This document shows positions 10,966-22,320 of a DNA stretch of 64,000 nucleotides, piece by piece. The notes below the pieces were generated by a model. It saw nothing but the letters and a program-made list of their open reading frames with translations. It searched no databases and was not told the DNA's origin. The stretch comes from Capsaspora owczarzaki ATCC 30864. Taxonomy: Eukaryota > Opisthokonta > Filasterea. Every line of letters begins with the position of its first letter. The stretch's first letter is position 1. The translations under genes and the position numbers were made by a program. Location: NCBI RefSeq assembly GCF_000151315.2, contig NW_011887307.1:210460-274459 (forward strand), written 5' to 3'.

Positions 10966-12605
10966 TTATTGAGACTGCGGTGGCTGCTCAGCGTCCGGGA
11001 TGGGCGCTTCCTGCGATGTCGATGGCGTGGCAGCTTCCGATGTCGATGCAGAGGTGCGGCGAACGCTTTCCTTGACCTTCATGCTGGCACGGCGAGCGCC
11101 ATCGGCGACCGAGTTGTACGTGTTTGATTCCCTGATTCGCTCTCGCACGTGAGATACAAAACAATCCAAGCGACACTTCTGCAACAACCATCACAAGAAG
11201 AACAGGTTCCCGCAATAGAGAGATCACTCACTTGAAATCGTCAATGCTCTTGCTTGCTGCGGCGGTAAAGCTGGCAAAGGCGTCACGAATCTTTTGGCCG
11301 GCTTGAGCGGATTTTTGCTTGGAAATGGCAAGCCTGTGGTTGAAACAGATTGGAATGAGGAGATTCTTGCAGTTGCCAATACCACGCATCTCCTGCTCAA
11401 CAAAACACAGAACGTACGCTTCAGAGTTCTTAATGTTCTCGACAACCTCGTTGAACTCGGTCTTGACCTTTGCAAAACCTTCCTGCAGCTTGGAGCCAGT
11501 TCGAGGCTCGCCGAGTGCGCTGCGCAGGTTACCCAGCTCTGCCTCCTTGATGTGGAGCTCGTTTCGCAGGCGGACGACCTCTGCTTCCTTTTCGAGAATG
11601 TACTCCTTGAGCTGCTGCTTTTCGCAATGGAAGTGGAGGTGCTCGTCCATGGCCGGCGCGAGTGACTGCAAAAGAGGAGCAGGGTTTTTTGTGAGTTTCG
11701 TTTTTTTTCCGGGTCGATCAACAAATCTGAGCATTTTTTCCCAGTATCTCAGAACGCCGAGTCAAAACACAAATCACTCTTGCTCTGTATCATTGATTCC
11801 TTCGTATTCGTTCGTTCCCAAAATCCTTTTTCATCGTTCAACATTTAGCTCGCGTTGGTTTTTGTTTTCCCAACTTTTTTTTTCCATCCTTTTCTGACGT
11901 TGGTTTATTTTCATTGAAAGCGAACATGACGAAAAGCCAAAAACCAAAAACTGCGTCTTTTTTTTTTTTTTTCTTTTTTTTTTTTTCTTTTTTTTTTTTT
12001 TTGGTTTGTTCTGCTTTTCTCGTTTGTTGTTTGTCGGTTCTTTTTCTTTCAATTCCTGCACAGTTGTTGGAACATCAACAACGCCAACACATTTCACTCC
12101 ATTCATTAGCCCAGAATTCACTCGCATCAGCCATAAAACCGACGGCCCAAAGCGCGAAAGGAAACGAAAAGAGAAAAAAAACGAAAAATTGTTCGCAATA
12201 GAATAAGGCGTCAGCTGCCCTTTCGCTCGACTCGCGATGACTCGAAACGCGCGCGGATCAGACGGTGTTCACTCATTGACAAGGTCGCAGACGCGTTGCT
12301 TTGCTCGTGGTCTCCACATTGAGAGAAACGACGAGGCTGCGGGACCAGCGCGAGAAACCGACGGCTTTGCAGAGGAACAGCTGCCACCTCTCCCTTCTAC
12401 GTCCCCCCGCCTCCCTTTTGCTCGGTCAGGTCAGGCCAGTCGTCGGGGTGCTTACGCGGAAGGGGCAGCCGTAGACAACGTTGGGGCAGGTGAGCTCCTG
12501 GCCGAGCTGCTGGGCGTCCTGATCGAGGCCGGACGAGTTGGAGACGCCGCCAGTGATGACCGGCGCGCTCAGGTTTGGCGATTCAACAGCATCCATCAAC
12601 GACAT
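10966..12605 (-). CDS. TPD52-like coiled-coil protein with N-terminal zinc-finger-like segment
   Basis: Predicted 221 aa from exons 12605-12456, 11665-11418, 11333-11232 and 11131-10966. Exons 1 and 2 join to give CPNVVYGCPFR followed by a HLHFHC block, the spacing of a TRAF-type or C2H2-like finger. A leucine-zipper coiled coil follows (about residues 65-115). The second half has AGQKIRDAFASF and then NSVADGARRASMKVKESVR. These match the order of TPD52/TPD54 proteins (AGQK...AFS...FKSFEERV), which act in vesicle trafficking. Intron 1 is long (790 nt), with poly-T runs near 11950-12002. Intron 3' of exon 2 is 84 nt, a multiple of three and open, so retention would insert 28 residues. Homology to TPD52 is modest, and the zinc finger is inferred from spacing only. 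Confidence 0.6.
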
Positions 12606-12909
12606 TTTTTTCTGAGAAGATGGAAATAATAGACTGAGAAAAAACCAAGTGAGAATGGGGAAAATGGGGAAAATGGGAAAGGTGAACTTTGGAGTGCGGA
12701 TGCTTGACAAAAGGCCGCCGCTTCTTCTCATTCTTGTCAAAGGAAAAAGGACATGGTAAAATTCAAAATAAAAATCACACATACATACACAAGAAACATA
12801 AAGACATCAAGAGCAAGTAAAACAACCCAGATCGGAAGAACGGCCCCGCGGGAGTGCGCAGAATGATATCGCTCGTTAGAAACCAAAAACTCAACTCCTT
12901 TTAACTCAT
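12606..12909. other. Intergenic, between TPD52-like start and KIBRA-like stop
   Basis: 304 bp between two minus-strand genes. It must hold the 3' end of the KIBRA-like gene and the promoter of the TPD52-like gene. It contains short A/G-rich runs (GGGGAAAAT repeated near 12657-12680). I see no coding signal. Confidence 0.4.
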
Positions 12910-15900
12910 CTAGTGGGCTGGCGGCGGAGGCGGGGGAAGCGGAAGAGCAATGTCGTAGGTCGTAAAGTAGGCAATCTTCTCTTGGAAGGACAGCGGATCA
13001 ACGCCACCGGATTTGGCCTTGGTGCGGAGCTGGGCCACTTTGTGCTGCGAGCGGCGACGAAGGGTGTTCTTTGTGTTGCAGCTCTCGGGATCCACCTGCA
13101 GCAGATTTTGGATGACAGGATCGTCAATCCATCGCGGCATCGAGTCCAGGCTGACCACGTCGGCGGACGCAGCAGACGCAGCAACGGCAGCAGCAGCAGG
13201 AGTCTCTGCAAAAGTAACGGCTGGCGCACGCTCTTGCACTGTGCTGCGCGAGGCAGCTTTATCGCTGGGCAGACTAGGCGAGGCGACGCCACCCTTGCTC
13301 GCGTTCAAGGGGCGCGGCATGGAGGTGGCCGCACGAGCGCTCTGAGCCGCTCCTGCGCTGTGAGCCGCGGCAGCAGCCTCGCCACTGCCACCCGCCATGA
13401 GCTCGGTTCGCATGTCCTTGAGCGCGCGAATCTGCTGCTGAATGCCGCTAATCTCGCGCTTGGCTGCGGCCAGCTCGAGCTCAATATCGATACGCGTGAT
13501 GGGCGTCTCGCCAGAGTTGTGCACAACTTCGTCCGTCGCACTGGCATCGCTGTCGCCGTGAGCATTGGAGATCATGGCATCAACGAACGTGGAGGATTCA
13601 GGATACAAGTCTGCAGGTAGGAAGGCTGAGGGCGGTGGGGGCGGCAGCGCAGACGACTTTGAGACGGGCTTGTTTTGCATGTTGCCAAGGATGAGATCCT
13701 TCTTGAGCACCTGCAGCTCGGCCCGCAGCTCGGACTTTTCGCGCTCGTGCGTCGCAATCACCTCCTGCACCCTCTCGATTGGGATGTAATTGGCTTCGAC
13801 GCTCGCAAGCTCAATCTTGAGCTTCTCCTTCTCTTCCTCCTGGCGCTGCAGCAGCGTTTTCAGCGACTGGCGGGAAAGCACACTTTCGTGCACATCGGCA
13901 AGAATCTTGCGCAACTCAATCTTCTCCCGCTCGTGCATCCGCACCAGCTCTTCGACCTTTGCCTTGAGAATGTGCGAGTCGGCAAACTCGTCCTCTTCCG
14001 ACTGCAAAAGCTCGTTTTGTGTAAAGTGCGCAGCAGCAGCACGGACCGGGTGTGCCGAGCCACTCGAGGCAAACTGCGCGGGTGGAGGGGCGGTGTACGC
14101 ATCGTGGTGCCGTTGCTGGTGATCGTGATGTTGGTGGTGGTGGTGGTGGTGGTGGGGATGGTGCTGGCCAGCCGCCGCCGATGCAGCCATGTTCGCACGA
14201 GCCAGACGAGGCTTTTCGAGCGTGCCGTGGCGGCTAGGATTGCGGCTGCCAACACGCGAGTCCACGCCAGACGAGATGGATGAGATTTCCGACTTGAGCT
14301 GGTCGCCAAACTGCTCGCTTTGCGAAATCATCGTCTCGAGCTTGGTAATGGCGGGCCAAATGGAGGTGAGGGAGGCCGCGAGCTCGTCCACGTCGAAGGC
14401 AAGCTCACGCTGGTCGAGGTGCTCTTCGAGCCGAGCCGCAACAGCGCTGTTGATCTGGTCCGGGTCGACAACGTTCGCAGCCAGCCACTGCACCAACTCG
14501 TTCTTGAACTGGCGCTTGTCCAGCTCGTTGTACACGAGATACTCTTGCATGCGAGAGTTGGTCACATACTCTTCACGCATTTGCACCAGCTGGCGGCGCA
14601 GCTCGGCCTTTTCGGCCTGGTTTTCACGCAGCAGCGCGCGCATGGCATTCAGCTCTTCGATTGCTCGGCGCGCGTCGTCCAGCTGGTAATCGGGATTGGC
14701 ATCGATGCGGCGATCGACGTCTTGCAGAATCTCCATACCCTCGCGCTCGTACTGCACGACATTGTCAAGCGACTCCATCTCGAGCCGCAGGCTGGCAACA
14801 CGCTGCTTGGCGGCAGCAATGTCCACTTTCAGCGTGTCGGGGTCGAACGTCTGAGCATAGCTGCCAGAGGCGTGCAAGCCCCCGCTCAGGTGCTGCAAGC
14901 TGTTATTGTGCACCAGACCGTGTTGGTAGCCAGCAGTCACCGCTGCGGCAGCAGAGCTGGGCATGGCGACGCTTTGAGGGCGGTCGAGGCGCGAGGTGAG
15001 ATACGCCACTTCCTCCTCGGCAATGCCAAGACGACGCTTCTTGAGCTCGAGCAATTCCTGCTTTCGGGTCAGGTCGGCTTGAGCCGTCTCCAAAAAGTCC
15101 TTCAGCATACGCTGCTGGACAATGTGCGCAGAAATACGCGGGTCTTCGATCTGCGTCGTGCGCGTAGAATGGTTGACAAAGTACAAACCGACAACCGCAT
15201 CACTGGCCTGCTCCCAGGCGTACGGGAGCTCGTCGCCCTCGCACTCGGCAAACGTGAATGGCCGTGTGAATCGGTCACGAGGATCCACCCACGTCGTCGA
15301 CTGCGAGTTGTGGTTGACAAAGAACACTTTGGCCGTGCGGTGGTCTTTGCGCATATTCCAGCCTGGCGGAATGGGCAGAGTGGACGGCGACGCGCGAGCG
15401 TGTTCAATATACCCTTGGTCGTAGTAGGTCATGGTGGCCGCGTCAAAGTAGAACGTCTCTCCCGTGGTCTGATCCACGCGAACTTCAAAGCCCGTGGGAA
15501 CGCTGCCCTCGACGGCCCAGCGCCGTTGGTTGGGACCGGATGGAATGGCAGGCGCGTGGACGACTTGCTGGTGCCCGTGGTGGCGACGGGAACGCTCGCG
15601 GCGTCTGGAATGACGGCGAGCCTTCTTGCCGTGTCGACGATGCTTGCGGTGCTTGCGATGACGATCGCGATCTTGGTAGCGAGGCTCGTCACTCGACGAA
15701 GACGACGAGCTGGAGGACGATTCGGACGAAGATGTGCTGGTCGAGTCGCTGCCCTCGTCGTAATGGTAGTCGCGGTAGCGAGAGCGAGGCCGTGATGAGC
15801 GATGCTCCCGATCGCGCTCTTTTTCGCGTTCTCGGTCGCGCTCCCGGTCGCGCGGTCCATCGCGGTACTGGTCGCGGTGTGCATCACCTCGGTACTGGTC

Positions 15901-18900
15901 GCGCGAATGGTTGCGATCACGCGTAGACTCGCGAGTGCGTTCCGATTCGCGCCGAGGATCTTGCTCGCGATGCACAACGCGATCAGGCACGGAGGAGGAT
16001 GAGGAATGGCGCGAGTAAGTCGTGCTGCTAGCATGCGCTTGCCGTCCCACCAAGTGCTTTTGCTCTTCTTGGTTGACCAACAGAGCAGGGCCAGGCGCGA
16101 ACGGACCAGCGAGCTCGGATCGACTGCCAATCATGCTGGCAGTGATGGGAAGGGCCACGCCGGAAATAGAGTACGACGAGAACGAGCGCACCAGCTGGCC
16201 AGGAGCTGGAGCATCATCTTCGGGCACCGCAGCGAGCTGGGCGTTCGAAGACAGCGGGCTTGGGACATAGTTGGGGGCAACCGGGCCGCTGGTGGGCGTT
16301 GACGCGACCGGCTGCATTGGTGCGCCAGTAACAGCGTTGATGCCAACGAGCGTGCGGTCGCCGCCGCTCGATGTGCGCGTACGCTTGGGATGCGCGCTTT
16401 CCACAGAGCCGACGCGGAAGAGGCCGCTGGATGAATTCGCGCCGTTCAGCTTTGGCACGTGAACGGATGCAGAAATCGCCTCATCGTCGAGCTGGATGCT
16501 GTGGGAGCGCGAGAGGGGCTGCTGGGAGCTCTCGCTCATGCCTGGACCGCCTGCGCCGCCGCCTCCTGCCATGAGTGTCACCATGCTGGTAGTTGATCCT
16601 GACAGCTCTCTCGAGAGGCCAGTCGAAGTGGGCGGCAGCGCCGACACGTTGAGGGGCGACACATCCGTGTATACGGACGGTGGGCGGGTCGGGTTTGTGA
16701 CGGTGATGACGGGCGGAGGCGGGGCAGCCATTGCAGTGACGCTGGCGGAAGGGACGAGGACGGTGAATGGGTTGCGCACCGGAGGCGGGGGTGGTGCAGC
16801 TTTGGAGCTAATGAGGCTGGAACGACTGTCGCTGTGCCGTTGTTGCATCAGAGCATACGCTGCTGTGGGGTTGGTGATGGTCAGCTGTCCATGGTCCTCT
16901 TCAGGGTCGTCCTCTTCAACATCCGTATGGTCGTTGTAAACAACGCTGGGCGAAGCCGAGTGCGTTGGCGACTGCACGAGCACGGTCGTCATCACTGAAG
17001 GCGAATGCGAGTGTGTCGGGGACATTGGCGGCTGCTCGTTGCCTTCCGACGGCGACTGTGAGTGGTGGATAAAAGTCCCGCTGCTCACGGCGCTGACTGC
17101 CGAGCCGCGACGTCCACGTTGCTCGGCGACCCGCAAACCGTTGGCGTACAGAATGTCGTCGTCAGGATGAAGAATGAAGGTGCCCGTTTCCGATTGGTGG
17201 CTACGACGGCCACTCCACGTCGAAGGCGCAACACTAGCGGCGTCCGCTTCGTCGTCCGTGGTCATGTCGGCCATCGGGTTGACAAACATGAGATCGCCAT
17301 CTCCGCTCTCGTACAAGGGAATGCTGGCCAACGACATGGTCGCGGCAATTTCGCCGTTGCTATTGTTCCAGCTTCCACTCGAGGCGGCGGAGATGGTGGT
17401 GCCAGTCGGTGAAGAGCTGAGCGCGTGCGAGCTGGGCACAACCATGGAGGCTGGCCGCAAGATGGAGGTGCGTCGCACTGGGGCAAGCGGGCGCAGTGAC
17501 ATGGATACCTGCCGCGAGACGGAGCGAGAGCCAGCCCGCGAGTCATCGTTCAAGCTGGCAGTGTCAAACTCTTTCAATGTGGCATCAAAGCCGTCCAACA
17601 CCGAGTCGATGGCGTTCGGATCGTCCGGATCAAAGGTCATGCTGTCGCCGGCCGCTGCGCCACTCGATCCGCGCAGGTGAGCGGACGCTGCTGGCAACGA
17701 CGTCTCGGGCTGAGCCTCTTCGCCGCCGGCGCTTGCCTCTTCATAGTACGAGTGCCCTGCTGCGCTTGCCGACTCGTCGTCCTCGACGTACGAAACGCTC
17801 TGCATGCTGATGGCTGGCTGAATGCTAGCCGCGCCAACGGTGGCCGTGCGAAGTAGTGCGGGGTCAATGGACGCCATGGACGCCATGGAGGTAATGGATG
17901 GGTAGGATACATGGTCGAGCTCCTCCAAGTCATCGTCATTGAGGTGGGTTGAGGACTCGCTGTCTTGGAAGGTTGCGCGTCGTGGTCGGGCGACGGCCTG
18001 CGCTTCGTCGGCATCGGCTTCTTCTGCTTCTTCTTCTTGATCTTCGTCTTGCTCCAGTGTGTGCGGAAGTGTAGAGCGTTGTTCGACGGAGGGCGAATCG
18101 TCCAGGCGGTGCAGACTGCTGACGCTGAGGACTCTGGCAGGAAGGGGGAGGTTTGATACGCTGCCGCTGTCGCTGGAGGCGATATTGCTGCCGATGCTGT
18201 CAATGCTATTGGTGCTGGCGTGCGTGAGCTGGGTTAACAGCACTGCCTGAGGCACTGCGGCTGCGACGGCGACTGGAGGGACAATTTCCTGCCTTTGTTG
18301 CTGCTGCTGCTGCTCGCGCGCAAGCCGCCGTTGCTCTTGCTCTCGCTGTCGCTGCTCTTCTTCACGGTCGATTTTGTCTGCAAGCCGGTCCTGCTCTTCT
18401 AGCTCTTGCTCCTCGTCCGAGTCGTTGAGCATGGAACGGCGTCGCATGGTGATGGCATCGATGGCAAGGTCGGCGTCGGTTGATTCTCGGCCTCGGCGGA
18501 GCGATCGTCTCAGGCTGCCTGTGCGCTTGATGGTAGGCTTGTCCCAGTCATCGTCGTCGTCGTTGTTGTTGTTATTGTTGCTACTAACAGAGTCCGCCTT
18601 GGCATCAGAGGTGGGGGTTGGCAATGATTCCGCCTCTGTGACGGTCATGACAAACGAAGGCGTTGATTTCATGCTGTCTTGTCGCTGCATCCGCTCCGCT
18701 GCAGCTGCTGCTGCTGCTGCTGCCACCGACACGGCGACCGTCGAGGTAGCAGCCGCTGCTGATGCTTGGGTTTCACCAGCGTCTCGAGTGGGCTTTGATA
18801 CCTGCTGCTCTTCCACATGATGTTGGTACAACGCAGCAACTTTCTCTGGGGCTTCGTCTCCATGCTGTGAGATGGGCGTTGGAGGGACGTAGTGTGTGTG

Positions 18901-19509
18901 AGCGTGTAGCAGCTCGACGGGCTCGGGCTCGGGCTCGGCGGGTTGGACGGGCTCGGGCTCAGGCTCGGGCTCAAGCGGCTCGGGCGTCATTGTGTACTCG
19001 CTCTTGTGGTGATCATAGTACCAGCCTGACGCGGAGTCATGCCAGTACCTGCTAATATCGTAATTAACTGTTGCAGGCGCTGCGGGCGTTGGTGGCTCTG
19101 CTGCAGCGGCAGTGGTAGCGGCAGTGTCGTCCTGGTGGTGATGTTGTTGTTGGGAGCTCACGTCCGCCAATGACGCGTTGCTTGCCTTGACGTCCTCGTG
19201 CTGCAGCGCTGCTTCGGCCTCTATTTCCAGCTCTCCCAGTGCCGAGTCTAGCGCATTCAATCCGGTTGGATCGTCGTCGTGCTCGTCTGGTTGTTCCTCA
19301 TGATCGTCCTCTCCGTCGGACGCTTGATTCGCGGGTGCCGACCATCCAAACGAGCCATCCTCGTGTGCTACAATGTCGCTGTCTTCCTGATGAACAACAC
19401 TGCTTGAATCTTGATATCCGTCGTCCAAATCCTCGTCGCTGTCGTTCAGTGCGTGCGGATTGAAGAAATCGACCGCCGAGCTGTCGTCCGCCGTCCACTC
19501 GTCGGCCAT
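12910..19509 (-). CDS. KIBRA/WWC-like WW-domain scaffold, very large
   Basis: One uninterrupted 6.6-kb exon encoding about 2199 aa from the ATG at 19509 (an in-frame ATG at 19605 would add 32). KIBRA proteins are cortical scaffolds upstream of Hippo signalling. WW1 (about residues 1376-1406) has PPGW and TTWVDPRDRF. WW2 (about 1428-1460) has ELPYAW and TTQIEDPR, lacking the second Trp exactly as in KIBRA. The KIBRA-type helix MLKDFLETAQ follows, then long coiled coils and a C-terminal SFQEKIAYFTTYDIAL like the family's REKMAFF tail. Odd points are a disordered N-terminal extension of about 1370 aa with Ser-, Gln- and acid-rich tracts, an Arg/Ser/Glu-rich stretch (about 1240-1330), a degenerate WW before WW1, a His tract near 14120-14155, no recognisable C2 domain and no introns. 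Human WWC1 is about 1100 aa. Confidence 0.8.
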   Translation of the reverse strand: MADEWTADDSSAVDFFNPHALNDSDEDLDDGYQDSSSVVHQEDSDIVAHEDGSFGWSAPANQASDGEDDHEEQPDEHDDDPTGLNALDSALGELEIEAEAALQHEDVKASNASLADVSSQQQHHHQDDTAATTAAAAEPPTPAAPATVNYDISRYWHDSASGWYYDHHKSEYTMTPEPLEPEPEPEPVQPAEPEPEPVELLHAHTHYVPPTPISQHGDEAPEKVAALYQHHVEEQQVSKPTRDAGETQASAAAATSTVAVSVAAAAAAAAAERMQRQDSMKSTPSFVMTVTEAESLPTPTSDAKADSVSSNNNNNNDDDDDWDKPTIKRTGSLRRSLRRGRESTDADLAIDAITMRRRSMLNDSDEEQELEEQDRLADKIDREEEQRQREQEQRRLAREQQQQQQRQEIVPPVAVAAAVPQAVLLTQLTHASTNSIDSIGSNIASSDSGSVSNLPLPARVLSVSSLHRLDDSPSVEQRSTLPHTLEQDEDQEEEAEEADADEAQAVARPRRATFQDSESSTHLNDDDLEELDHVSYPSITSMASMASIDPALLRTATVGAASIQPAISMQSVSYVEDDESASAAGHSYYEEASAGGEEAQPETSLPAASAHLRGSSGAAAGDSMTFDPDDPNAIDSVLDGFDATLKEFDTASLNDDSRAGSRSVSRQVSMSLRPLAPVRRTSILRPASMVVPSSHALSSSPTGTTISAASSGSWNNSNGEIAATMSLASIPLYESGDGDLMFVNPMADMTTDDEADAASVAPSTWSGRRSHQSETGTFILHPDDDILYANGLRVAEQRGRRGSAVSAVSSGTFIHHSQSPSEGNEQPPMSPTHSHSPSVMTTVLVQSPTHSASPSVVYNDHTDVEEDDPEEDHGQLTITNPTAAYALMQQRHSDSRSSLISSKAAPPPPPVRNPFTVLVPSASVTAMAAPPPPVITVTNPTRPPSVYTDVSPLNVSALPPTSTGLSRELSGSTTSMVTLMAGGGGAGGPGMSESSQQPLSRSHSIQLDDEAISASVHVPKLNGANSSSGLFRVGSVESAHPKRTRTSSGGDRTLVGINAVTGAPMQPVASTPTSGPVAPNYVPSPLSSNAQLAAVPEDDAPAPGQLVRSFSSYSISGVALPITASMIGSRSELAGPFAPGPALLVNQEEQKHLVGRQAHASSTTYSRHSSSSSVPDRVVHREQDPRRESERTRESTRDRNHSRDQYRGDAHRDQYRDGPRDRERDREREKERDREHRSSRPRSRYRDYHYDEGSDSTSTSSSESSSSSSSSSSDEPRYQDRDRHRKHRKHRRHGKKARRHSRRRERSRRHHGHQQVVHAPAIPSGPNQRRWAVEGSVPTGFEVRVDQTTGETFYFDAATMTYYDQGYIEHARASPSTLPIPPGWNMRKDHRTAKVFFVNHNSQSTTWVDPRDRFTRPFTFAECEGDELPYAWEQASDAVVGLYFVNHSTRTTQIEDPRISAHIVQQRMLKDFLETAQADLTRKQELLELKKRRLGIAEEEVAYLTSRLDRPQSVAMPSSAAAAVTAGYQHGLVHNNSLQHLSGGLHASGSYAQTFDPDTLKVDIAAAKQRVASLRLEMESLDNVVQYEREGMEILQDVDRRIDANPDYQLDDARRAIEELNAMRALLRENQAEKAELRRQLVQMREEYVTNSRMQEYLVYNELDKRQFKNELVQWLAANVVDPDQINSAVAARLEEHLDQRELAFDVDELAASLTSIWPAITKLETMISQSEQFGDQLKSEISSISSGVDSRVGSRNPSRHGTLEKPRLARANMAASAAAGQHHPHHHHHHHQHHDHQQRHHDAYTAPPPAQFASSGSAHPVRAAAAHFTQNELLQSEEDEFADSHILKAKVEELVRMHEREKIELRKILADVHESVLSRQSLKTLLQRQEEEKEKLKIELASVEANYIPIERVQEVIATHEREKSELRAELQVLKKDLILGNMQNKPVSKSSALPPPPPSAFLPADLYPESSTFVDAMISNAHGDSDASATDEVVHNSGETPITRIDIELELAAAKREISGIQQQIRALKDMRTELMAGGSGEAAAAAHSAGAAQSARAATSMPRPLNASKGGVASPSLPSDKAASRSTVQERAPAVTFAETPAAAAVAASAASADVVSLDSMPRWIDDPVIQNLLQVDPESCNTKNTLRRRSQHKVAQLRTKAKSGGVDPLSFQEKIAYFTTYDIALPLPPPPPPAH

Positions 19510-20925
19510 TCTGTCCCTCGACACGGCAATGTACCTCCTCCTCCTCCTTCCTCCTTGTGAGAGTGACTCGGCACACACGCGATGGGACCTGCGCAGAGAG
19601 AGCAAAAGAGTCAGTGCAGCATGAGACGTGAGTATTGAGCCAACGATTCTCCCCTCCTTCCTCGTCTCGCGCAGTTCTGCCGTCGACCACTTGTCCTAGT
19701 GCATGTTGTGAGATCGCTTGCTGTAGCACGGCCTCCCAACGTCAGCGCAGTGAGTGCCAACCGCTCAATAGAGAACCGAAGAGCTCGGCTCTTTTTATTT
19801 TTCTCGTTCGTTCCAATGAGCTCTCCCCCATTCAATGGCCAGCTTGCCGCCAACAGCTCAACGCTGCACATGAAGCGCAGAGAGTGTCATTGACGTTGGT
19901 CGCTCAGAGTCGAGACTTTTCTTTTCCCCCCTTTTCATTGATGTTTGCATTCAAAACACAAAGAATCATTTTTTTATTTTTTTTATTTTTTTTTTTTTTT
20001 TTTTTTTTTTTTTGGTTTTTGTTTGGGTTTTGTTTGGGTTTTTGCATTTGGCGTTGAGAACAGAAAGCCCAGCTACAACACGACAAACCCGAGTCGAGCG
20101 TCGATGTAACGTAATCCTTCTTATTATTGCTCTCATCGCTCTCTCGCGCTCTGCTGGGGACGGCGGTGCTGCGTGTCGAGGGGCAGAGAGGTTCGTTGGA
20201 AAAATGAAACCGCCTCCTCTTTTGCTTTCCCATCGCTCTCACTCATCCCCGACAGTGCTGATTGGATTGCCTTCGTTTCTGATTCGATGGGGTGGGGTTC
20301 TGATGTAGCGAGGGGAAAGTGGACCATTGCCGGGGACGGGGGGGGGGAAAAGTGGCTGAGCACTGCAAGGAGTCAGCTCCCACTGCCCTCACTGCCTGGC
20401 CGTATTTGTGTCAATCAGTCAGTCAGTCACCTACGAGTAAAGATGAACGACTCGAAAAAAAAAACTGAGAATGAGCTTGTATGATATGGGCAACAGACAA
20501 TGGAGCAAAGTAGATTCAGCGCCAAATGAAAGATTCGCATCAATTTTGCGGCGCTCTTGTTCACATCTGAGACGCACTTGTCGCTTCTGGTTGCTTGCTC
20601 GCACAGGTGAGAACAGCACTAGCAATGAGCAATCACACGCATCTAGGTGCCAGGCGCAGCATGATTGAAAATGGCAACACTTTCGCCGCACAAAGTCAAA
20701 CCATTTCATTCCACTTGTTCTCCATTTCCCCATTCCTTGCTCATCCCTCCACTGTAAAAACAACTCGTCGTGTTTCTTGCCATAATGGAATATATTGCGC
20801 TCATAACCAACGCAAAAAAAATGACAACCAAAAAAAACTTCAATGCAAGCAACAAAAATCATGAAATCCCTTTTTGGTCTTAGAAATGATTGAAATAAAC
20901 AAATGTGTCTTGGCAAACACAAAAT
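19510..20925. other. Intergenic, upstream of KIBRA-like gene and downstream of EF-1alpha
   Basis: 1.4 kb with no convincing gene. It holds a long T-rich run at about 19971-20013 and a G run near 20340. Short open frames here show no family motif and are judged chance. It must carry the KIBRA-like promoter and 5' UTR, and the EF-1alpha 3' UTR. Confidence 0.5.
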
Positions 20926-22320
20926 TTACTTCTTGGCAGCCTTGGCGGGGGCAGCAGCCTTCTTGTCCTTGCCATCAGCCTTGGCATCCTTGGCGGACTT
21001 GTCGACGGCCTTGATGACACCGACGGCGACGGTCTGACGCATGTCACGGACGGCGAAGCGGCCGAGCGGGGGGTAGTCAGAGAAAGCCTCAACGCACATG
21101 GGCTTGGTGGGGAGGAGCTCGACAATAGCGGCATCGCCGGACTTGACGAACTTGGGGGCGTCTTCGAGCTTCTTGCCAGAGCGACGGTCGCACTTCTCCT
21201 TGATGTCCTGGAACTTGCAGGCAATGTGGGCAGTGTGGCAGTCGAGGACTGGGGCGTAGCCGTTGGAGATCTGGCCGGGGTGGTTGAGGACGATGACCTG
21301 GGCGGTGAAGGTCTTGGTCTCCTTCGGGGGGTCGTTCTTCGAGTCGCCGGCAACGTTGCCACGACGGATGTCCTTGACGGCAACGTTCTTGACGTTGAAG
21401 CCGACGTTGTCACCGGGGTTGGCCTCGGGGAGGGACTCGTGGTGCATTTCGACCGACTTGACTTCGGTGGTCACGTTGCTGGGGGCGAAGGTGACAACCA
21501 TGCCGGGCTTGAGGACACCAGTCTCGACACGGCCGACGGGCACAGTGCCGATACCGCCAATCTTGTAGACGTCTTGGAGGGGGAGACGGAGGGGCTTGTC
21601 CGTGGGGCGCTTGGGGGGCGAGATGGCGTCAAGAGCCTCAATGAGGGTCTTGCCGGAGGCGTTGCCCTCCTTGCGCTCGATAGTCCATCCCTTGAACCAG
21701 GGCATGTTCTCGGAGGCCTCGAGCATGTTGTCGCCGTGCCAGCCAGAGATGGGGACGAAAGCGACGGTCTTGGGGTCGTAGCCGATCTTCTTGATGTAGT
21801 TCGAGACCTCAGTGACGATTTCGTTGTAACGCTCCTCAGCGAACTTGATCGAGTCCATCTTGTTGATGCCGACAATCAGCTGCTTGACACCGAGGGTGTA
21901 GGCGAGCAGGGCGTGCTCACGGGTCTGGCCGTCCTTGGAGATGCCAGCCTCGAACTCACCAGTGCCGGCGGCAACGATGAGGACGGCGCAGTCAGCCTGC
22001 GAGGTACCGGTGATCATGTTCTTGATGAAATCGCGGTGGCCGGGGGCGTCAATGATGGTGACGTAGAACTTGGAGGTCTCGAACTTCCAGAGGGCAATGT
22101 CGATGGTGATGCCACGCTCGCGCTCAGCCTTGAGCTTGTCGAGGACCCAGGCGTACTTGAAAGAGCCCTTGCCCATTTCCTGAGCTTCCTTCTCGAACTT
22201 CTCGATGGTGCGCTTGTCGATACCACCGCACTTGTAGATGAGGTGACCAGTCGAGGTCGACTTGCCGGAATCGACGTGGCCGATAACGACGATGTTAATG
22301 TGAGTCTTCTCCTTGCCCAT
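20926..22320 (-). CDS. EEF1A: Translation elongation factor 1-alpha
   Basis: GTPase that delivers aminoacyl-tRNA to the ribosome. A single exon encodes 464 aa, full length. The G1 motif [10 protein letters not shown]3 DAPGH and G4 NKMD are all present. The insertion block [20 protein letters not shown] is the opisthokont-type EF-1alpha insertion. Strong codon bias toward C/G third positions marks it as highly expressed, and this bias creates a long open frame on the opposite strand that is not a gene. The C-terminus is Lys/Ala-rich. Canonical EF-1alpha, not the EFL paralogue that replaces it in many protists. Confidence 0.98.
   Translation of the reverse strand: MGKEKTHINIVVIGHVDSGKSTSTGHLIYKCGGIDKRTIEKFEKEAQEMGKGSFKYAWVLDKLKAERERGITIDIALWKFETSKFYVTIIDAPGHRDFIKNMITGTSQADCAVLIVAAGTGEFEAGISKDGQTREHALLAYTLGVKQLIVGINKMDSIKFAEERYNEIVTEVSNYIKKIGYDPKTVAFVPISGWHGDNMLEASENMPWFKGWTIERKEGNASGKTLIEALDAISPPKRPTDKPLRLPLQDVYKIGGIGTVPVGRVETGVLKPGMVVTFAPSNVTTEVKSVEMHHESLPEANPGDNVGFNVKNVAVKDIRRGNVAGDSKNDPPKETKTFTAQVIVLNHPGQISNGYAPVLDCHTAHIACKFQDIKEKCDRRSGKKLEDAPKFVKSGDAAIVELLPTKPMCVEAFSDYPPLGRFAVRDMRQTVAVGVIKAVDKSAKDAKADGKDKKAAAPAKAAKK

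Noticed and set aside
14320-15795. 491-codon open frame opposite the KIBRA-like gene
   Set aside because: Antisense shadow of a coiled-coil coding region. The minus strand shows clear WW motifs over the same bases.
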